From: Cytophagales bacterium
GTDB taxonomy: Bacteria; Bacteroidota; Bacteroidia; Cytophagales; Cyclobacteriaceae
Direction: 5' to 3'
Length of the DNA: 37,366 nt
NCBI GenBank assembly: GCA_022360055.1
Contig: JAKSDO010000128.1
Coordinates: 1-37,366, forward strand
Positions within the stretch are counted from its first letter, which is position 1, and every line of letters starts with the position of its first letter. The translations under genes were made by a program, and so were the position numbers. Shown piece by piece: positions 8,370 through 17,005 of this stretch. The notes below the pieces were generated by a model. That model did no database searches. It saw only the letters and a list, made by a program, of their open reading frames with translations, and was not told where the DNA came from.

Positions 8370-10133
8370 TTAATAATAAATCTTATAATTACCGTTTTCG
8401 TATTCCGCTTTTTTTATCCGGAGTTTTTTGTTCCTTTCATCCCATAGATAGTCTTCGTCGGATTGGAGCTTAATCCCGTCCAGTTCTACGGCAGATGGTT
8501 TGCGCTCCAGATGGATTTTTAAAATATGAGGGCACTTTTTGTCCAGAAGGTAAACCGACAGGTACGGGTCTTCCGAAAAATAGCTCAGAGTAGTGCTGCT
8601 TTCGTATTCGCGGTGCACTTCAAACGACTGTGTATCCCCGTTGGGGTAGATCAGGAAGGTAGTATATCCATCATCTTCAATACTGCCAATTCCCGTATAC
8701 GACCGCTTGATGTCCATGGGAATTATAGCCCCTTCTCTGATAAAAACCGGATATTCATCCAGTGGAAATTCCCGCTCGAAGGTAATCGGTCCCTCGATGA
8801 TTTGTGCGTCATCAAACCAATACCTCCATTTTCCGCGAGGTAAGCGGATCTCGTTTTTCAACGTATCTTTGTAAATCGGAGCGATCAATAAATGTTCTCC
8901 GAACATGTAATGGTACTTCCCGTTTACAGGTGTTTGCAAGCGCCGGCCTCCGCGGTGGGCTTCTACAACATAGTGGTACATATACGGTACAAGCTCGGTG
9001 TGGAGCCAGGAGAATTTACGGATGATTTCCAATTCTTCCTGTGTTCGCTTCCACAACCTCCGTTCTCCGTGTCCGCCGTTCAGGAACAAACCGCAAAATG
9101 TGGAAAATTGCGCCCATCGGATGTACAGTCTGGGAGGAATGGCAGATCCTGAAAATCCGCCGATATCCGAGCCGATGATACTGTATCCGAGCTTGGCGCT
9201 CTTGAGAATGCTTTCAATGGCAGATTCAAATCCCTCAATGCCATCCAGGGCGATATCGATTTTTTCCCGGTCGTTTGTCGCCAGCAGTTCACTTGTCACC
9301 CATTTGTGCTCCTGGTCTCCCACCCAGTTTACCGGGGATGCATCGATCGGAGCAAATCCTTCCGGATGAAACCCGCGGTCTATCGATCTTGAAAGGGTAA
9401 CGAATTCGGGATTTTGGTTGAGTCCGTGCCGGTATTCCTCTCTGTAGAAATGATCCATATAGGTTCTTGTGGTCATGATGCCCGAAGCTGTCTTTTTGTA
9501 AAAGAATGGAATGGGGCCGATATTTTTCCAGAATAAGGTTGCCGTTCCGTCAAGCTTCCAGCCATCGATTCCGAGATCAAATACATGTTGCTGCATACCT
9601 CGCCACCATTTGACCGCTTCCGGATTGGAGTAATCTATAAACCCGCCCTTGCCTTTCCACCACTTGTTTTGCGCGCCATCCGAGGCAAGATAACCGTGGT
9701 TTTTTGCCATGTTGTACCAGACCGTATCTTCTCTCAATCTCAGGTCTTTGTTGTAGCTGTTGACCATAGAGGTCATCCAAAGCACTACTCTGTAACCCTG
9801 GTCCTGAAGTTTGGCAAACCAGATATCGGGATCCGGATAAAGCATGGTATCGATGTCGAAGTCGTTGTACCTATAGCTCCAGGGGCTATCTATGAGTATT
9901 GTCCGAACGGGAATATCGTGTTCTGCATAGCCGGTCAAAAGTTCATCTACATATGCTGCAGTGTTTACATCATCTTCCCAGAGCCAGCATTCCAAAGCCC
10001 ACAACGGCGTCAGCGGTGGATTCCCGTGGCGTTGCGCATTGAAAGGAATTCCCCAAAACGGATATACAATATAGAAATAACCGAGCACAGCCAGGGAAAT
10101 GACGGTAACTGCCAATATCTTTAAGCATCTCAT
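8370..10133 (-). CDS. GH31 family glycoside hydrolase, membrane-anchored
   Basis: This 587-residue protein has an N-terminal membrane segment (about 5-24) and then a GH31 (alpha/beta)8 barrel. Visible markers are PVRTILIDSPW near 75-85, FIDYSNPEAVKWW near 165-177, the nucleophile motif DGWKLDG (Asp195), the acid/base motif WVGDQ (Asp273), GSDIGGFSG, and LFLNGGHGERR, followed by the C-terminal beta domain (LPRGKWRYWFDD). Family members are retaining alpha-glucosidases, alpha-xylosidases, sulfoquinovosidases and relatives. The usual N-terminal beta-sandwich is nearly absent: the barrel begins about 40 residues in. The sulfoquinovosidase-type motifs are not seen, so the glycone is open. It starts 1 bp after the PHP gene and shares its operon. 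Confidence 0.92.
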   Translation of the reverse strand: MRCLKILAVTVISLAVLGYFYIVYPFWGIPFNAQRHGNPPLTPLWALECWLWEDDVNTAAYVDELLTGYAEHDIPVRTILIDSPWSYRYNDFDIDTMLYPDPDIWFAKLQDQGYRVVLWMTSMVNSYNKDLRLREDTVWYNMAKNHGYLASDGAQNKWWKGKGGFIDYSNPEAVKWWRGMQQHVFDLGIDGWKLDGTATLFWKNIGPIPFFYKKTASGIMTTRTYMDHFYREEYRHGLNQNPEFVTLSRSIDRGFHPEGFAPIDASPVNWVGDQEHKWVTSELLATNDREKIDIALDGIEGFESAIESILKSAKLGYSIIGSDIGGFSGSAIPPRLYIRWAQFSTFCGLFLNGGHGERRLWKRTQEELEIIRKFSWLHTELVPYMYHYVVEAHRGGRRLQTPVNGKYHYMFGEHLLIAPIYKDTLKNEIRLPRGKWRYWFDDAQIIEGPITFEREFPLDEYPVFIREGAIIPMDIKRSYTGIGSIEDDGYTTFLIYPNGDTQSFEVHREYESSTTLSYFSEDPYLSVYLLDKKCPHILKIHLERKPSAVELDGIKLQSDEDYLWDERNKKLRIKKAEYENGNYKIYY

Positions 10134-10134
10134 A

Positions 10135-11454
10135 TCAGTAGATATAAATCGGATTTGTGTACACCCATGGAATCCATTTTTTATCCAGCCACAGCCGGGC
10201 TACCAACCTGTAGTTTCCGGCCGCCCTTTCAACCTTATGGCTGAAATCGTATTTGTTTTCAGTGACGGTCACAATTTCACCATTTTTCAACAATTCAAAT
10301 TTTACCGGCAGCGGAGCGACCGCCTTGAGCGAGGAAACGTCTTCTGCCGAAACGGAATCTCCGAGGATGGCCGAAATATGACCGGATGGATTTACTGCAT
10401 AAAACTGAAATCCCCTGGCTTCCGCAAGGCTTTCGAAAGATACATACAGATGGCCTTTGGTTATGTGATCCTTTATACTCACATTCGAAAAGGTATCGCA
10501 AAAAACGTGATTGTTCACAAAATTAAAGGAATTGAAATAGGGATCCATTTCCCACTTGAATGACCAGCCAAATTTATCCGGGCTGCCAAGCAGCAGCTTA
10601 TCCAGCCAGGTCGGATTCCTGTAGACCAGCGTATCGGCATTCGGACCTACCCATTCGACCATTCCGTTCGTATGGTATTTCGCCCTTATGCCCTGGTTGT
10701 TATGCGCATCTACCGCGCCGATGCCGACGATCCTGCGTTTCTCATTTAACCTGTCCCAAAGATTAAGTATTTGGGTTTGTTCATCGTACAGCTCCCTGAA
10801 TCCCCAGTGCATGTATTTCCTCCCATTCACGGTATTGTTAATTACAAAAGGTAAAATCCCGTCCTCATCCAGTAAATCTGTGTGGATGTTGTAAATTTCC
10901 ATGGCCTGGTAATCCGGATTCTCCCAGTCGTGGTGCTCTTCGGTATGCACATAAACAGCTAATCCTCCATTTTGAACTACATGGTTGATGATTTCCTTTT
11001 CAGGTCGGCTCCAGTCAATCACCGAGGAGTCAAACGTACTCACCATCAATCCGGAACTGTGTTCGGTGCCCGATTCGATAATTATACCGTCGTAGACTCC
11101 GTGGTACCCTCTGGGAAAGCTATCCAATTGATGCCTCTTGTGATCTGCGTTGAAAATGTATTCCAGCTTTGCTTTTTTGGCCGCATCCAGAATTTCCGGC
11201 AAGGTGCCTCTGCTGTCGTGGGACCAATAGGTATGGGAATGAATAACTCCTTTGAAGGAAAGCAAGGGAATTATTTCCGGCGGTTTTTTGTATTTTTCCC
11301 ATAATTCTGTCCGTTCTTTTTCCAAATTGGGGTAGGTGATCCGGTTTCTCCAAAGTGACGGGCCGGTATAGATAAGAATTAGGATCACTCCCAGCGCAAA
11401 AAAGATCATGAAGAGATATTTAAAAAATCGAAGTACAGCTCTTAACAATCCCAT
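10135..11454 (-). CDS. PHP-domain metal-dependent phosphoesterase-like protein, membrane-anchored
   Basis: This 439-residue protein has an N-terminal membrane anchor (about 12-31). The PHP domain follows: GVIHSHTYWSHDSRG (His72, His74), IFNADHKRH (Asp104, His105), ESGTEHSSG, LAVYVHTEE and a late VDAHNNQ, giving the metal-binding His/Asp/Glu set. The last ~130 residues look like a beta-sandwich accessory domain. Secreted PHP proteins of the CehA/McbA type are metallohydrolases often found beside glycan or phospholipid genes; a phosphomono- or diester is the likely but unproven substrate. It begins just after the GDPD remnant and is followed 1 bp later by GH31, so the group formed one operon. 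Confidence 0.85.
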   Translation of the reverse strand: MGLLRAVLRFFKYLFMIFFALGVILILIYTGPSLWRNRITYPNLEKERTELWEKYKKPPEIIPLLSFKGVIHSHTYWSHDSRGTLPEILDAAKKAKLEYIFNADHKRHQLDSFPRGYHGVYDGIIIESGTEHSSGLMVSTFDSSVIDWSRPEKEIINHVVQNGGLAVYVHTEEHHDWENPDYQAMEIYNIHTDLLDEDGILPFVINNTVNGRKYMHWGFRELYDEQTQILNLWDRLNEKRRIVGIGAVDAHNNQGIRAKYHTNGMVEWVGPNADTLVYRNPTWLDKLLLGSPDKFGWSFKWEMDPYFNSFNFVNNHVFCDTFSNVSIKDHITKGHLYVSFESLAEARGFQFYAVNPSGHISAILGDSVSAEDVSSLKAVAPLPVKFELLKNGEIVTVTENKYDFSHKVERAAGNYRLVARLWLDKKWIPWVYTNPIYIY

Positions 11455-11462
11455 GATGATGA

Positions 11463-11615
11463 TTATTTCTTATTTCTTAAAAATTCAATTAATTCTTCGG
11501 GCCGGTCGGTTTGGATACCGTCAACTTTCCAGTTAAGCATCTTTTTCCATTCTTGCTTAAGCTTATCCGGGTGGTTCTCACTGTCATCTGTTGGCAAAAT
11601 CAAAAATAAAACTTT
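11463..11615 (-). pseudogene. C-terminal remnant of a glycerophosphodiester phosphodiesterase (GDPD)
   Basis: On the minus strand 51 codons are open between an in-frame TAG (11616-11618) and a TAA (11463-11465). They read a GDPD-like tail, with LPTDDSENHPDKL, EWKKMLNWK and then VDGIQTDRPEELIEFL. The last phrase is the hallmark end of the GDPD TIM barrel. There is no start codon and the rest of the ~250-residue barrel is missing. The stop is 8 bp before the start of the PHP gene, so the intact gene once led this minus-strand operon. The break falls exactly where composition drops to AT-rich DNA leading to the sulfatase. GDPDs split glycerophosphodiesters into an alcohol and glycerol-3-phosphate. 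Confidence 0.75.
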
Positions 11616-11623
11616 CTATTGTA

Positions 11624-11641
11624 ATTGTTGACATCAACAAT
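11624..11641. promoter_or_regulatory. 18-bp perfect palindrome at the break point
   Basis: ATTGTTGA-CA-TCAACAAT is an inverted repeat with 8-bp arms and a 2-bp centre, lying 8 bp beyond the end of the GDPD remnant. The form suits a dimeric regulator site such as a LacI-type operator, or a scar of the rearrangement. No second copy was seen, and it is more than 400 bp from the sulfatase start. Confidence 0.3.
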
Positions 11642-12046
11642 GCCGATATCACCCGGGTTATTATTTCATTAGCATAATAATTGCCATTTCCCTTCAAACT
11701 AACTAATTCCAATAGCGAAGCATATCGGAATTATGTGGTATAATACCCCGATGCTTTAAATCGGAAAAGGTGGGTTCAGGGTTCCCCCAAAGGTTTAATA
11801 TCTTTGATTATAAACTCGCATTTTATACATTTGACAACTTTCAAATCAATCTTTAAGGTATTCATCTTATAATCCGAAAATGAAATGAAACAAAATTTCA
11901 ATTCAATTAATTCATACTTTTATTATTTCTATTGAACGGTTTGATGGAAGATGGTTAAGATCTGAAAAGTTGAATGTTGTTTAATATTGCGGGTGCCATA
12001 ATAGTATTTTTCTAAAACTTAATTAATCTATAAAATAGGAAATACC
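11642..12046. other. AT-rich non-coding leader upstream of the sulfatase
   Basis: No gene is supported here on either strand. It holds a second weaker inverted repeat, TTATTAT..ATAATAA, near 11660-11690, and a possible Bacteroidota-type promoter near 11977-12010 (TTG, then about 20 bp on TAATAGTATTTTT) 40-70 bp before the sulfatase ATG. The promoter call is a weak match to the TTTG/TAnnTTTG pattern. Confidence 0.35.
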
Positions 12047-14311
12047 ATGAAAAATGTAGAACCAAAAATTGTTTATTTACTAGTATTGATGGTTTATCAG
12101 TATTCCTATTCTCAAAGTCAACAACTTCCACCTCCAAATATCGTGTGGATTAGCTGGGAAGATGTCGGCCCGCACCTTGGGGCTTATGGTGATGAATATG
12201 CGAACACGCCAAACATGGACAGGCTGGCTGATGAAGGATTCACCTATTTAAATGCTTATTCCAATTATCCCGTGTGCGCTCCTGCCAGGGCTACCATTAT
12301 TATCGGTCAATACGCCAGTTCTTTTGGCGGACAATTTATGCGCGTACGGGCAATACCCGGGCAAGATGTTAAATTGTTCCCCGAATTTTTACGTAAGGCG
12401 GGTTATTACTGCACAAACGATGTCAAAACAGATTATCAGATGGAGTTTGATCCGGATGTAGTATGGGATGAAATCGCCAGTGGCGCCCGATGGGATGGCC
12501 GTGCTCCGGGTCAGCCATTTTTTTCAGTAATAAACTTTGGAACCACACACGAAGGCCGTTCGAGAACCGAAAATGTAAGTTGGGTCAGAGAAATTGAAAA
12601 AGCATTGAAAGGTAAACGGCATGATCCGAAACAAGCTCCTGTTCCACCATATTTCCCCGATAATGAGATAGTGAGAGAAAATATTGCTTTGTACTATGCT
12701 AACATGACCTACACAGACAGCATAAGTAACCTTGTTCTGGAACGCCTGGAAAAAGAAGGCCTGGCAGAAAATACCATTGTTATGTTCTGGGGGGATCATG
12801 GATGGGGATTGCCAAGGGGAAAAAGATGGCCTTATCAATCGGGACTTCGCGTACCGTTGATTATTAAGGTTCCCCAAAAATACAGAGAAGCGATGCTAGG
12901 ATCACGGAATTACCAGCCAGGTGATAAAATCGGGGAGTTGGTTTCTTTCGTTGATTTTGCACCCACAATTTTATCCCTGGCCGGCATTGAAATTCCGGAT
13001 TACATGCAAGGAAAAGCTTTCCTGGGATCGCAGGCTAAAGAACCACGAAAATATGTTTATGGTGGAAGGGGCAGAATGGATGAAACGTACGATTGCATGC
13101 GCACAGTGATTGACGATAATTATCTATATATGAGAAATTATATGTGGCATTTACCTTACGCACAAACAGTTCGATCCATGGAACGTCAGGCTATTTTGCA
13201 GGAATGGCGAAGGTTGCATAAGGAAGGTAAGCTTAACAAAGCACAAAATACTTTCTTCCAATATCCTAAACCAGTGGAAGAACTGTATGATCTGAAAAAT
13301 GATCCACACCAGATTTACAATTTAGCTGGTGAAAAAAGATACCAAAAAACATTAGAACGTTTCAGAGAAGAAAATAAAAACCACATGCTCTCCATTCACG
13401 ATGTTGGGTTAATTACCGAACAAGAGCTGGATATGATGAGATGGGAGGATGGTAAATGGCCGAAAACAACCACTCCTCAAGCAGATAATAATTATCGGAA
13501 TTACTGGAACGGCGATGTTGAAGTAAGTTTAAGTTGTTCTACACCAGGAGCCAGCTTGGTCTGGAAATATAAAGATAGCGACAACTGGCAGTTATATACC
13601 CAGAAGATTGTATTAGGTCCAAATGATATTTTACAGGCTAAGGCTCACCGTCTGGGGTTTTATACCAGTGACATTGCAGAATTTCAGCCTGGTTTTGAAA
13701 CGGTTAAAATCAAAGATGAAATAAATTATGTTCCCTGGCAGGAAAAAGTCCGGGAAAACAATCTGATAGAAAGACTGGTTGAACTTAAAGAACTTGATTT
13801 GGAAGGATCGGCAGCTTTGGATAAATATTATGACTATTTAAATGATGAGGCAGGAAGTATCCGTTACTGGTCAACTGTTGGAATTAGGTTGTTGAACAAA
13901 AATGAAAGGGAAAAGGAAAAAGCAAAGGAGACATTTTACAGTCTGCTAGAAGACCCTTCACCCATAGTTAGAACCGAAGCCGCTTACGGATTATGCGAAA
14001 TGGGAGATTTTCAGGCTGGAATCCCTGTATTTAAAGAAATTTTAAAACATAGACAGGAGTCTGTGAGGTTGTATGCAATGAACCAACTCGATAAGATGGG
14101 CAAAAAGGCAGAAATGGTGCTGCCATTTTCAAAAATTCCGATGGGTACAGCGAGTCACTATTCTCATCGTATTATGATTCGAATTTATAAACGACTGGGC
14201 ATTGATCCTCATGAACTTGAATATGCCACACCAGCTCAGATAGGGGATATTCAGGGTGTGTATAATACGATTGTACTCGATAATTTATGGGATTATGGGT
14301 TTGAAGAATAA
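12047..14311 (+). CDS. Secreted S1-family sulfatase with C-terminal HEAT-like repeats
   Basis: This 754-residue protein has a signal peptide ending near YSYSQSQ. The alkaline-phosphatase-fold sulfatase domain (about 28-480) shows NIVWISWEDVGPHLGAYG, the formylglycine signature CAPAR (Cys77, Arg81; a C-x-P-x-R site needing a maturase), FFSVINFGTTHEG, VMFWGDHGWGLPRGKRWPYQSGLRVPLI and FAPTILSLAGI. The order most resembles heparan N-sulfatase-like S1 enzymes, but specificity is not assured. A short chitobiase-like beta segment (about 490-570) and helical HEAT-like repeats (about 590-720) follow. The gene is richer in A and T than its neighbours, points against them, and sits between truncated sequence on the left and a tandem repeat on the right, so acquisition by transfer is likely. 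Confidence 0.92.
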   Translation: MKNVEPKIVYLLVLMVYQYSYSQSQQLPPPNIVWISWEDVGPHLGAYGDEYANTPNMDRLADEGFTYLNAYSNYPVCAPARATIIIGQYASSFGGQFMRVRAIPGQDVKLFPEFLRKAGYYCTNDVKTDYQMEFDPDVVWDEIASGARWDGRAPGQPFFSVINFGTTHEGRSRTENVSWVREIEKALKGKRHDPKQAPVPPYFPDNEIVRENIALYYANMTYTDSISNLVLERLEKEGLAENTIVMFWGDHGWGLPRGKRWPYQSGLRVPLIIKVPQKYREAMLGSRNYQPGDKIGELVSFVDFAPTILSLAGIEIPDYMQGKAFLGSQAKEPRKYVYGGRGRMDETYDCMRTVIDDNYLYMRNYMWHLPYAQTVRSMERQAILQEWRRLHKEGKLNKAQNTFFQYPKPVEELYDLKNDPHQIYNLAGEKRYQKTLERFREENKNHMLSIHDVGLITEQELDMMRWEDGKWPKTTTPQADNNYRNYWNGDVEVSLSCSTPGASLVWKYKDSDNWQLYTQKIVLGPNDILQAKAHRLGFYTSDIAEFQPGFETVKIKDEINYVPWQEKVRENNLIERLVELKELDLEGSAALDKYYDYLNDEAGSIRYWSTVGIRLLNKNEREKEKAKETFYSLLEDPSPIVRTEAAYGLCEMGDFQAGIPVFKEILKHRQESVRLYAMNQLDKMGKKAEMVLPFSKIPMGTASHYSHRIMIRIYKRLGIDPHELEYATPAQIGDIQGVYNTIVLDNLWDYGFEE

Positions 14312-14390
14312 ATCAAACTATTCCAGTCTTGGTTGTTAAGATTCTGGAACGCTTTCGGTTAGTTCCGAATTGCCGATAGTTATACTGGAA

Positions 14391-14595
14391 TTTTCACAAT
14401 CGTGATTTTTAAGACAGAAGTTCCGGCAAACTTTTCACTGTTGAGATTTTCTTCCTGGAAGTCCTGGCATGGTTTTCACCGTTCAGATTTTCGTGCGGGA
14501 ACTTCCAGGAAGATTTTCAGAGCTCAGATTTTCATGCTGGAAGTTCTAGTGGGAAAATTACACTAGTGAAAATCTTCCTGGTATTGCTATTACCA
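14391..14595. repeat. Degenerate 41-nt tandem repeat between convergent genes
   Basis: Units start at 14391, 14432, 14473 and 14514, spaced exactly 41 bp. Each begins TTTTCA and carries GATTTT at position 14 and GGAA or GAA near position 27; neighbouring units agree at about 25 to 31 of 41 bases. A fifth unit at 14555 is badly eroded. Within the array CCAGGAAGATTTTCA (14505-14519) has a perfect 15-nt inverted copy at 14567-14581, next to a CTAGTG/CACTAG stem (14546-14551, 14561-14566), so the region can fold into a large hairpin. No frame is conserved. This accounts for most of the 364-bp gap after the sulfatase. Confidence 0.75.
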
Positions 14596-14605
14596 AAATT
14601 AGAAT

Positions 14606-14646
14606 AAAAAGAACCCGTGCAGAACTTCTCATTGACAACAGCACGG
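14606..14646 (-). terminator. Terminator of the minus-strand alpha/beta-hydrolase operon
   Basis: On the minus strand CCGTGC (14641-14646) pairs with GCACGG (14615-14620) across a 20-nt loop and is followed by GTTC and five T residues (14606-14610). It lies 30 bp after the stop of the hydrolase at 14676 and probably marks the edge of original sequence next to the acquired block. Confidence 0.5.
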
Positions 14647-14675
14647 AAAACAATACCGGTAGATACTCGCTCATA

Positions 14676-15566
14676 TCATAAGTACTTTTCAAACCATTCA
14701 ATGCCTTCGGAGTAAGCCCGGTCGATCGGGAGGTTCCTGTGCCTGGACGGATACCAGATGATTTTCTTGGGAGACTCAGCCTTATTAAAAAGTAATTTAC
14801 TGGTGATCGGAGCAATAACTTCATCATTTTCCGCATTGATCATGAGCAAAGGTCTCGGAGCGATTTCCCGGACATAATTGATCGGATCGATAACACTGAA
14901 AAACTCCCGGACATCTTCGGTCAGTGCATCCGTACCGAACATCAAACTCAAATTGCCTCCGGCCAGCGCAATGACCGGGGCTTTTACCCTTTCGTCCACG
15001 CCGCAGAATATGGTTCCGATCACACCGCCGAGACTTATTCCGTAAAATCCGATTTTGCCGGAATCGATTTCATCTCTGCTCCGGAGAAAATCAATGGATC
15101 GGCGAAGATCAAAAACTGTTTGTGTTAGCATATCTCTGGTCCAGTAACGGTAACTCCCGGTTAGGTCAAAGTCAAAATTCTGCTCTTCGCGATCGCCGTG
15201 ATTTGCAATATCAATCCGCATTACGGCATACCCCGCATTCACAAAATATTCATGACCGGCCTCGATATAATCTACCGTTTTCCGGTCCCCCAACCCGTGA
15301 AGCAGAATTATTACAGGCAGGGGGTGGGATTGTAATGGGATTGAAAGTAATCCTGTCACACGTTTATTGTGTGTGCTCGTAAATTCCGTATAGAATAGTT
15401 TATATCCCGATGAATCCGATAATAAGTTTACGGAATCCTCCAAAGGGAGATCTTCGTCGTACTCATAATAATTCAGAACGGATATTTCCTTTTTGGACAG
15501 ACAAGAGCCGGTTATCCCGCAAATCGGGAAACAGATAAGCAAAAAACCGGATAATGATTTTATCAT
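14676..15566 (-). CDS. Lipoprotein alpha/beta hydrolase (dienelactone-hydrolase/acetyl-xylan-esterase-like)
   Basis: This 296-residue protein has a signal sequence with a likely lipobox at ITGSC (Cys22). The fold markers are VIILLHGLGDRK (oxyanion region near 85-96), GFYGISLGGVIG with nucleophile Ser178, LLMINAENDEVIAP with Asp248, and SRHRNLP with His276, so the triad is complete. It resembles the large exported esterase/peptidase-like hydrolases that deacylate glycans or lipids in Bacteroidota. It is the last gene of a three-gene minus-strand operon, 64 bp after the PhoPQ-type gene, and is followed by a terminator. The substrate is unknown; an O-acyl ester is the most reasonable guess. Confidence 0.82.
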   Translation of the reverse strand: MIKSLSGFLLICFPICGITGSCLSKKEISVLNYYEYDEDLPLEDSVNLLSDSSGYKLFYTEFTSTHNKRVTGLLSIPLQSHPLPVIILLHGLGDRKTVDYIEAGHEYFVNAGYAVMRIDIANHGDREEQNFDFDLTGSYRYWTRDMLTQTVFDLRRSIDFLRSRDEIDSGKIGFYGISLGGVIGTIFCGVDERVKAPVIALAGGNLSLMFGTDALTEDVREFFSVIDPINYVREIAPRPLLMINAENDEVIAPITSKLLFNKAESPKKIIWYPSRHRNLPIDRAYSEGIEWFEKYL

Positions 15567-15630
15567 TTGCCCAAAAAAAATTCAGATCGGAGTTTGTATG
15601 GTACCAGACACACTAAAAATAGAGACTTAT

Positions 15631-16992
15631 TTACAAAATCCGAATACTATCGGCCACAAACATTCGGGTGCTCTCTACATATTCTTCGCCGTTGGGGTCA
15701 AGGTATTTCAGGTCCATGTAAAATGCTTTATATCCATTTTCGGGATAGCTGATCACGGTTTTGACATTTTCCTTTTTTGCTGCCTGTAAGCTTTGAGCCT
15801 CCCATTTTTCATCCCTGAAATCCCGGTCTTTGGAGTCAGCACACCACAAAACAGCATCTACCAAAAGTTCCGGATTCGCTTTGACGTCCAGGTAAATTTC
15901 AGCATTATGCTCGTCGACGGCCCACTCACAGGCAGGGTAGTCTTGATTCCTCAATGTAATGGCCAGGAATGAGCTCAACGCCTGCAGGGCCTGCACCTTA
16001 TCGCCCAGATCGTGACCTGCGTTTGGTACGTATTGGATAAAATTTTCTCCCGGAATACTATCGAGATAATTCTTTACGGCATCTACGGGCCAGTATTCGT
16101 CGATGGTTCCGATAAATATCATTTTGGGCATGGTCAGGTTTCTGCGATACGAATAAGGATCGACCATTTTCGTGATCTTATCTCCGGCTTCGGTGCGCAC
16201 TTGCTGCGGGATCTCCAGTTTTGTATAATCTTCTATTTGGATGCTGTATTCCTTCCAAACTTCAAGTTGGTAATCCAGGCTGATCGGCATGTTCAATACG
16301 TCAATAACCATGGGTGCAATAGCGGTTACTCTCGGATCATTAGCGCCTGTAAGCCAGGTGGTCCATCCGCGCTTGGATGCCCCCGAGACGATGAACCGGT
16401 TTATTTCGTGCTGCAACTCCGCATCGGAGAATTCCTGTGCGGCATCCATCGCTTTTACGGCGGATTTTACCATCGGGAATAATAAAGGCCAGGTGTAATC
16501 CCCATCGTTTTTGAAATTGTGCAGGGTAAATGAAATCAACTGGTCTTCAACCAAATTGTCGTACAGCGGTTGATTTGGAGTCTGACGGAGAATAAAAATA
16601 AGTGCATTATTTTTCTCGGCGATTACAGCGAGGTTTTCGGTGAGCTCATCTTCATGTCCTTTAAAGTTGGGTTCGCCATTCTTTATGCTTCCTCCGGTAA
16701 TAAACAGCAACGCCCCGTCATGTTTTATTTCTTCGGGTTTCAGAACGGTAAACTGGTGTTTCCAGATGTGTTCACGCCATTGCTGGGTGGTTAATAAAAG
16801 ATCAAAAGCCACGGTAGGGCCGCCGTTTACCTGGTAAGTGTCGACCGTTTCCCATTTGAACAGATTATCGCCATTGTCCAGGTAGCGCTGCAGTGCGGTT
16901 TCGGGAGTGATGGGAATTTCCTTTTCCGGTGAACAGCCAAATATCGTAATTGCGCCTATTGCGAAAGAAATAAGAAGATTTAATTTGCTCAT
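15631..16992 (-). CDS. PhoPQ-activated pathogenicity-related family hydrolase, lipoprotein
   Basis: This 453-residue lipoprotein has a lipobox IFGC (Cys20). It matches the PhoPQ-activated pathogenicity-related family from end to end: ETALQRYLDNGDNLFKW at the start, LLFITGGSIKNG near 95-105, LRQTPNQPLY near 135-144, FIVSGASKRGWTTWL with a candidate nucleophile Ser206, VTAIAPMVIDVLNM, and KMIFIGTIDEYWPVDA followed by VPNAGHDLGD, which supplies Asp and His candidates for an alpha/beta-hydrolase triad. Biochemical function of the family is poorly defined; the fold suggests a lipid or ester hydrolase. It follows the ceramidase-like gene by 13 bp and is clearly co-transcribed with it. Confidence 0.88.
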   Translation of the reverse strand: MSKLNLLISFAIGAITIFGCSPEKEIPITPETALQRYLDNGDNLFKWETVDTYQVNGGPTVAFDLLLTTQQWREHIWKHQFTVLKPEEIKHDGALLFITGGSIKNGEPNFKGHEDELTENLAVIAEKNNALIFILRQTPNQPLYDNLVEDQLISFTLHNFKNDGDYTWPLLFPMVKSAVKAMDAAQEFSDAELQHEINRFIVSGASKRGWTTWLTGANDPRVTAIAPMVIDVLNMPISLDYQLEVWKEYSIQIEDYTKLEIPQQVRTEAGDKITKMVDPYSYRRNLTMPKMIFIGTIDEYWPVDAVKNYLDSIPGENFIQYVPNAGHDLGDKVQALQALSSFLAITLRNQDYPACEWAVDEHNAEIYLDVKANPELLVDAVLWCADSKDRDFRDEKWEAQSLQAAKKENVKTVISYPENGYKAFYMDLKYLDPNGEEYVESTRMFVADSIRIL

Positions 16993-17005
16993 TGATTTTA
17001 TTGGT

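Noticed and set aside
14391-14595. CRISPR-like array
   Set aside because: The 41-nt units are head to tail with no unique spacers, units differ from one another, and no cas genes are near.
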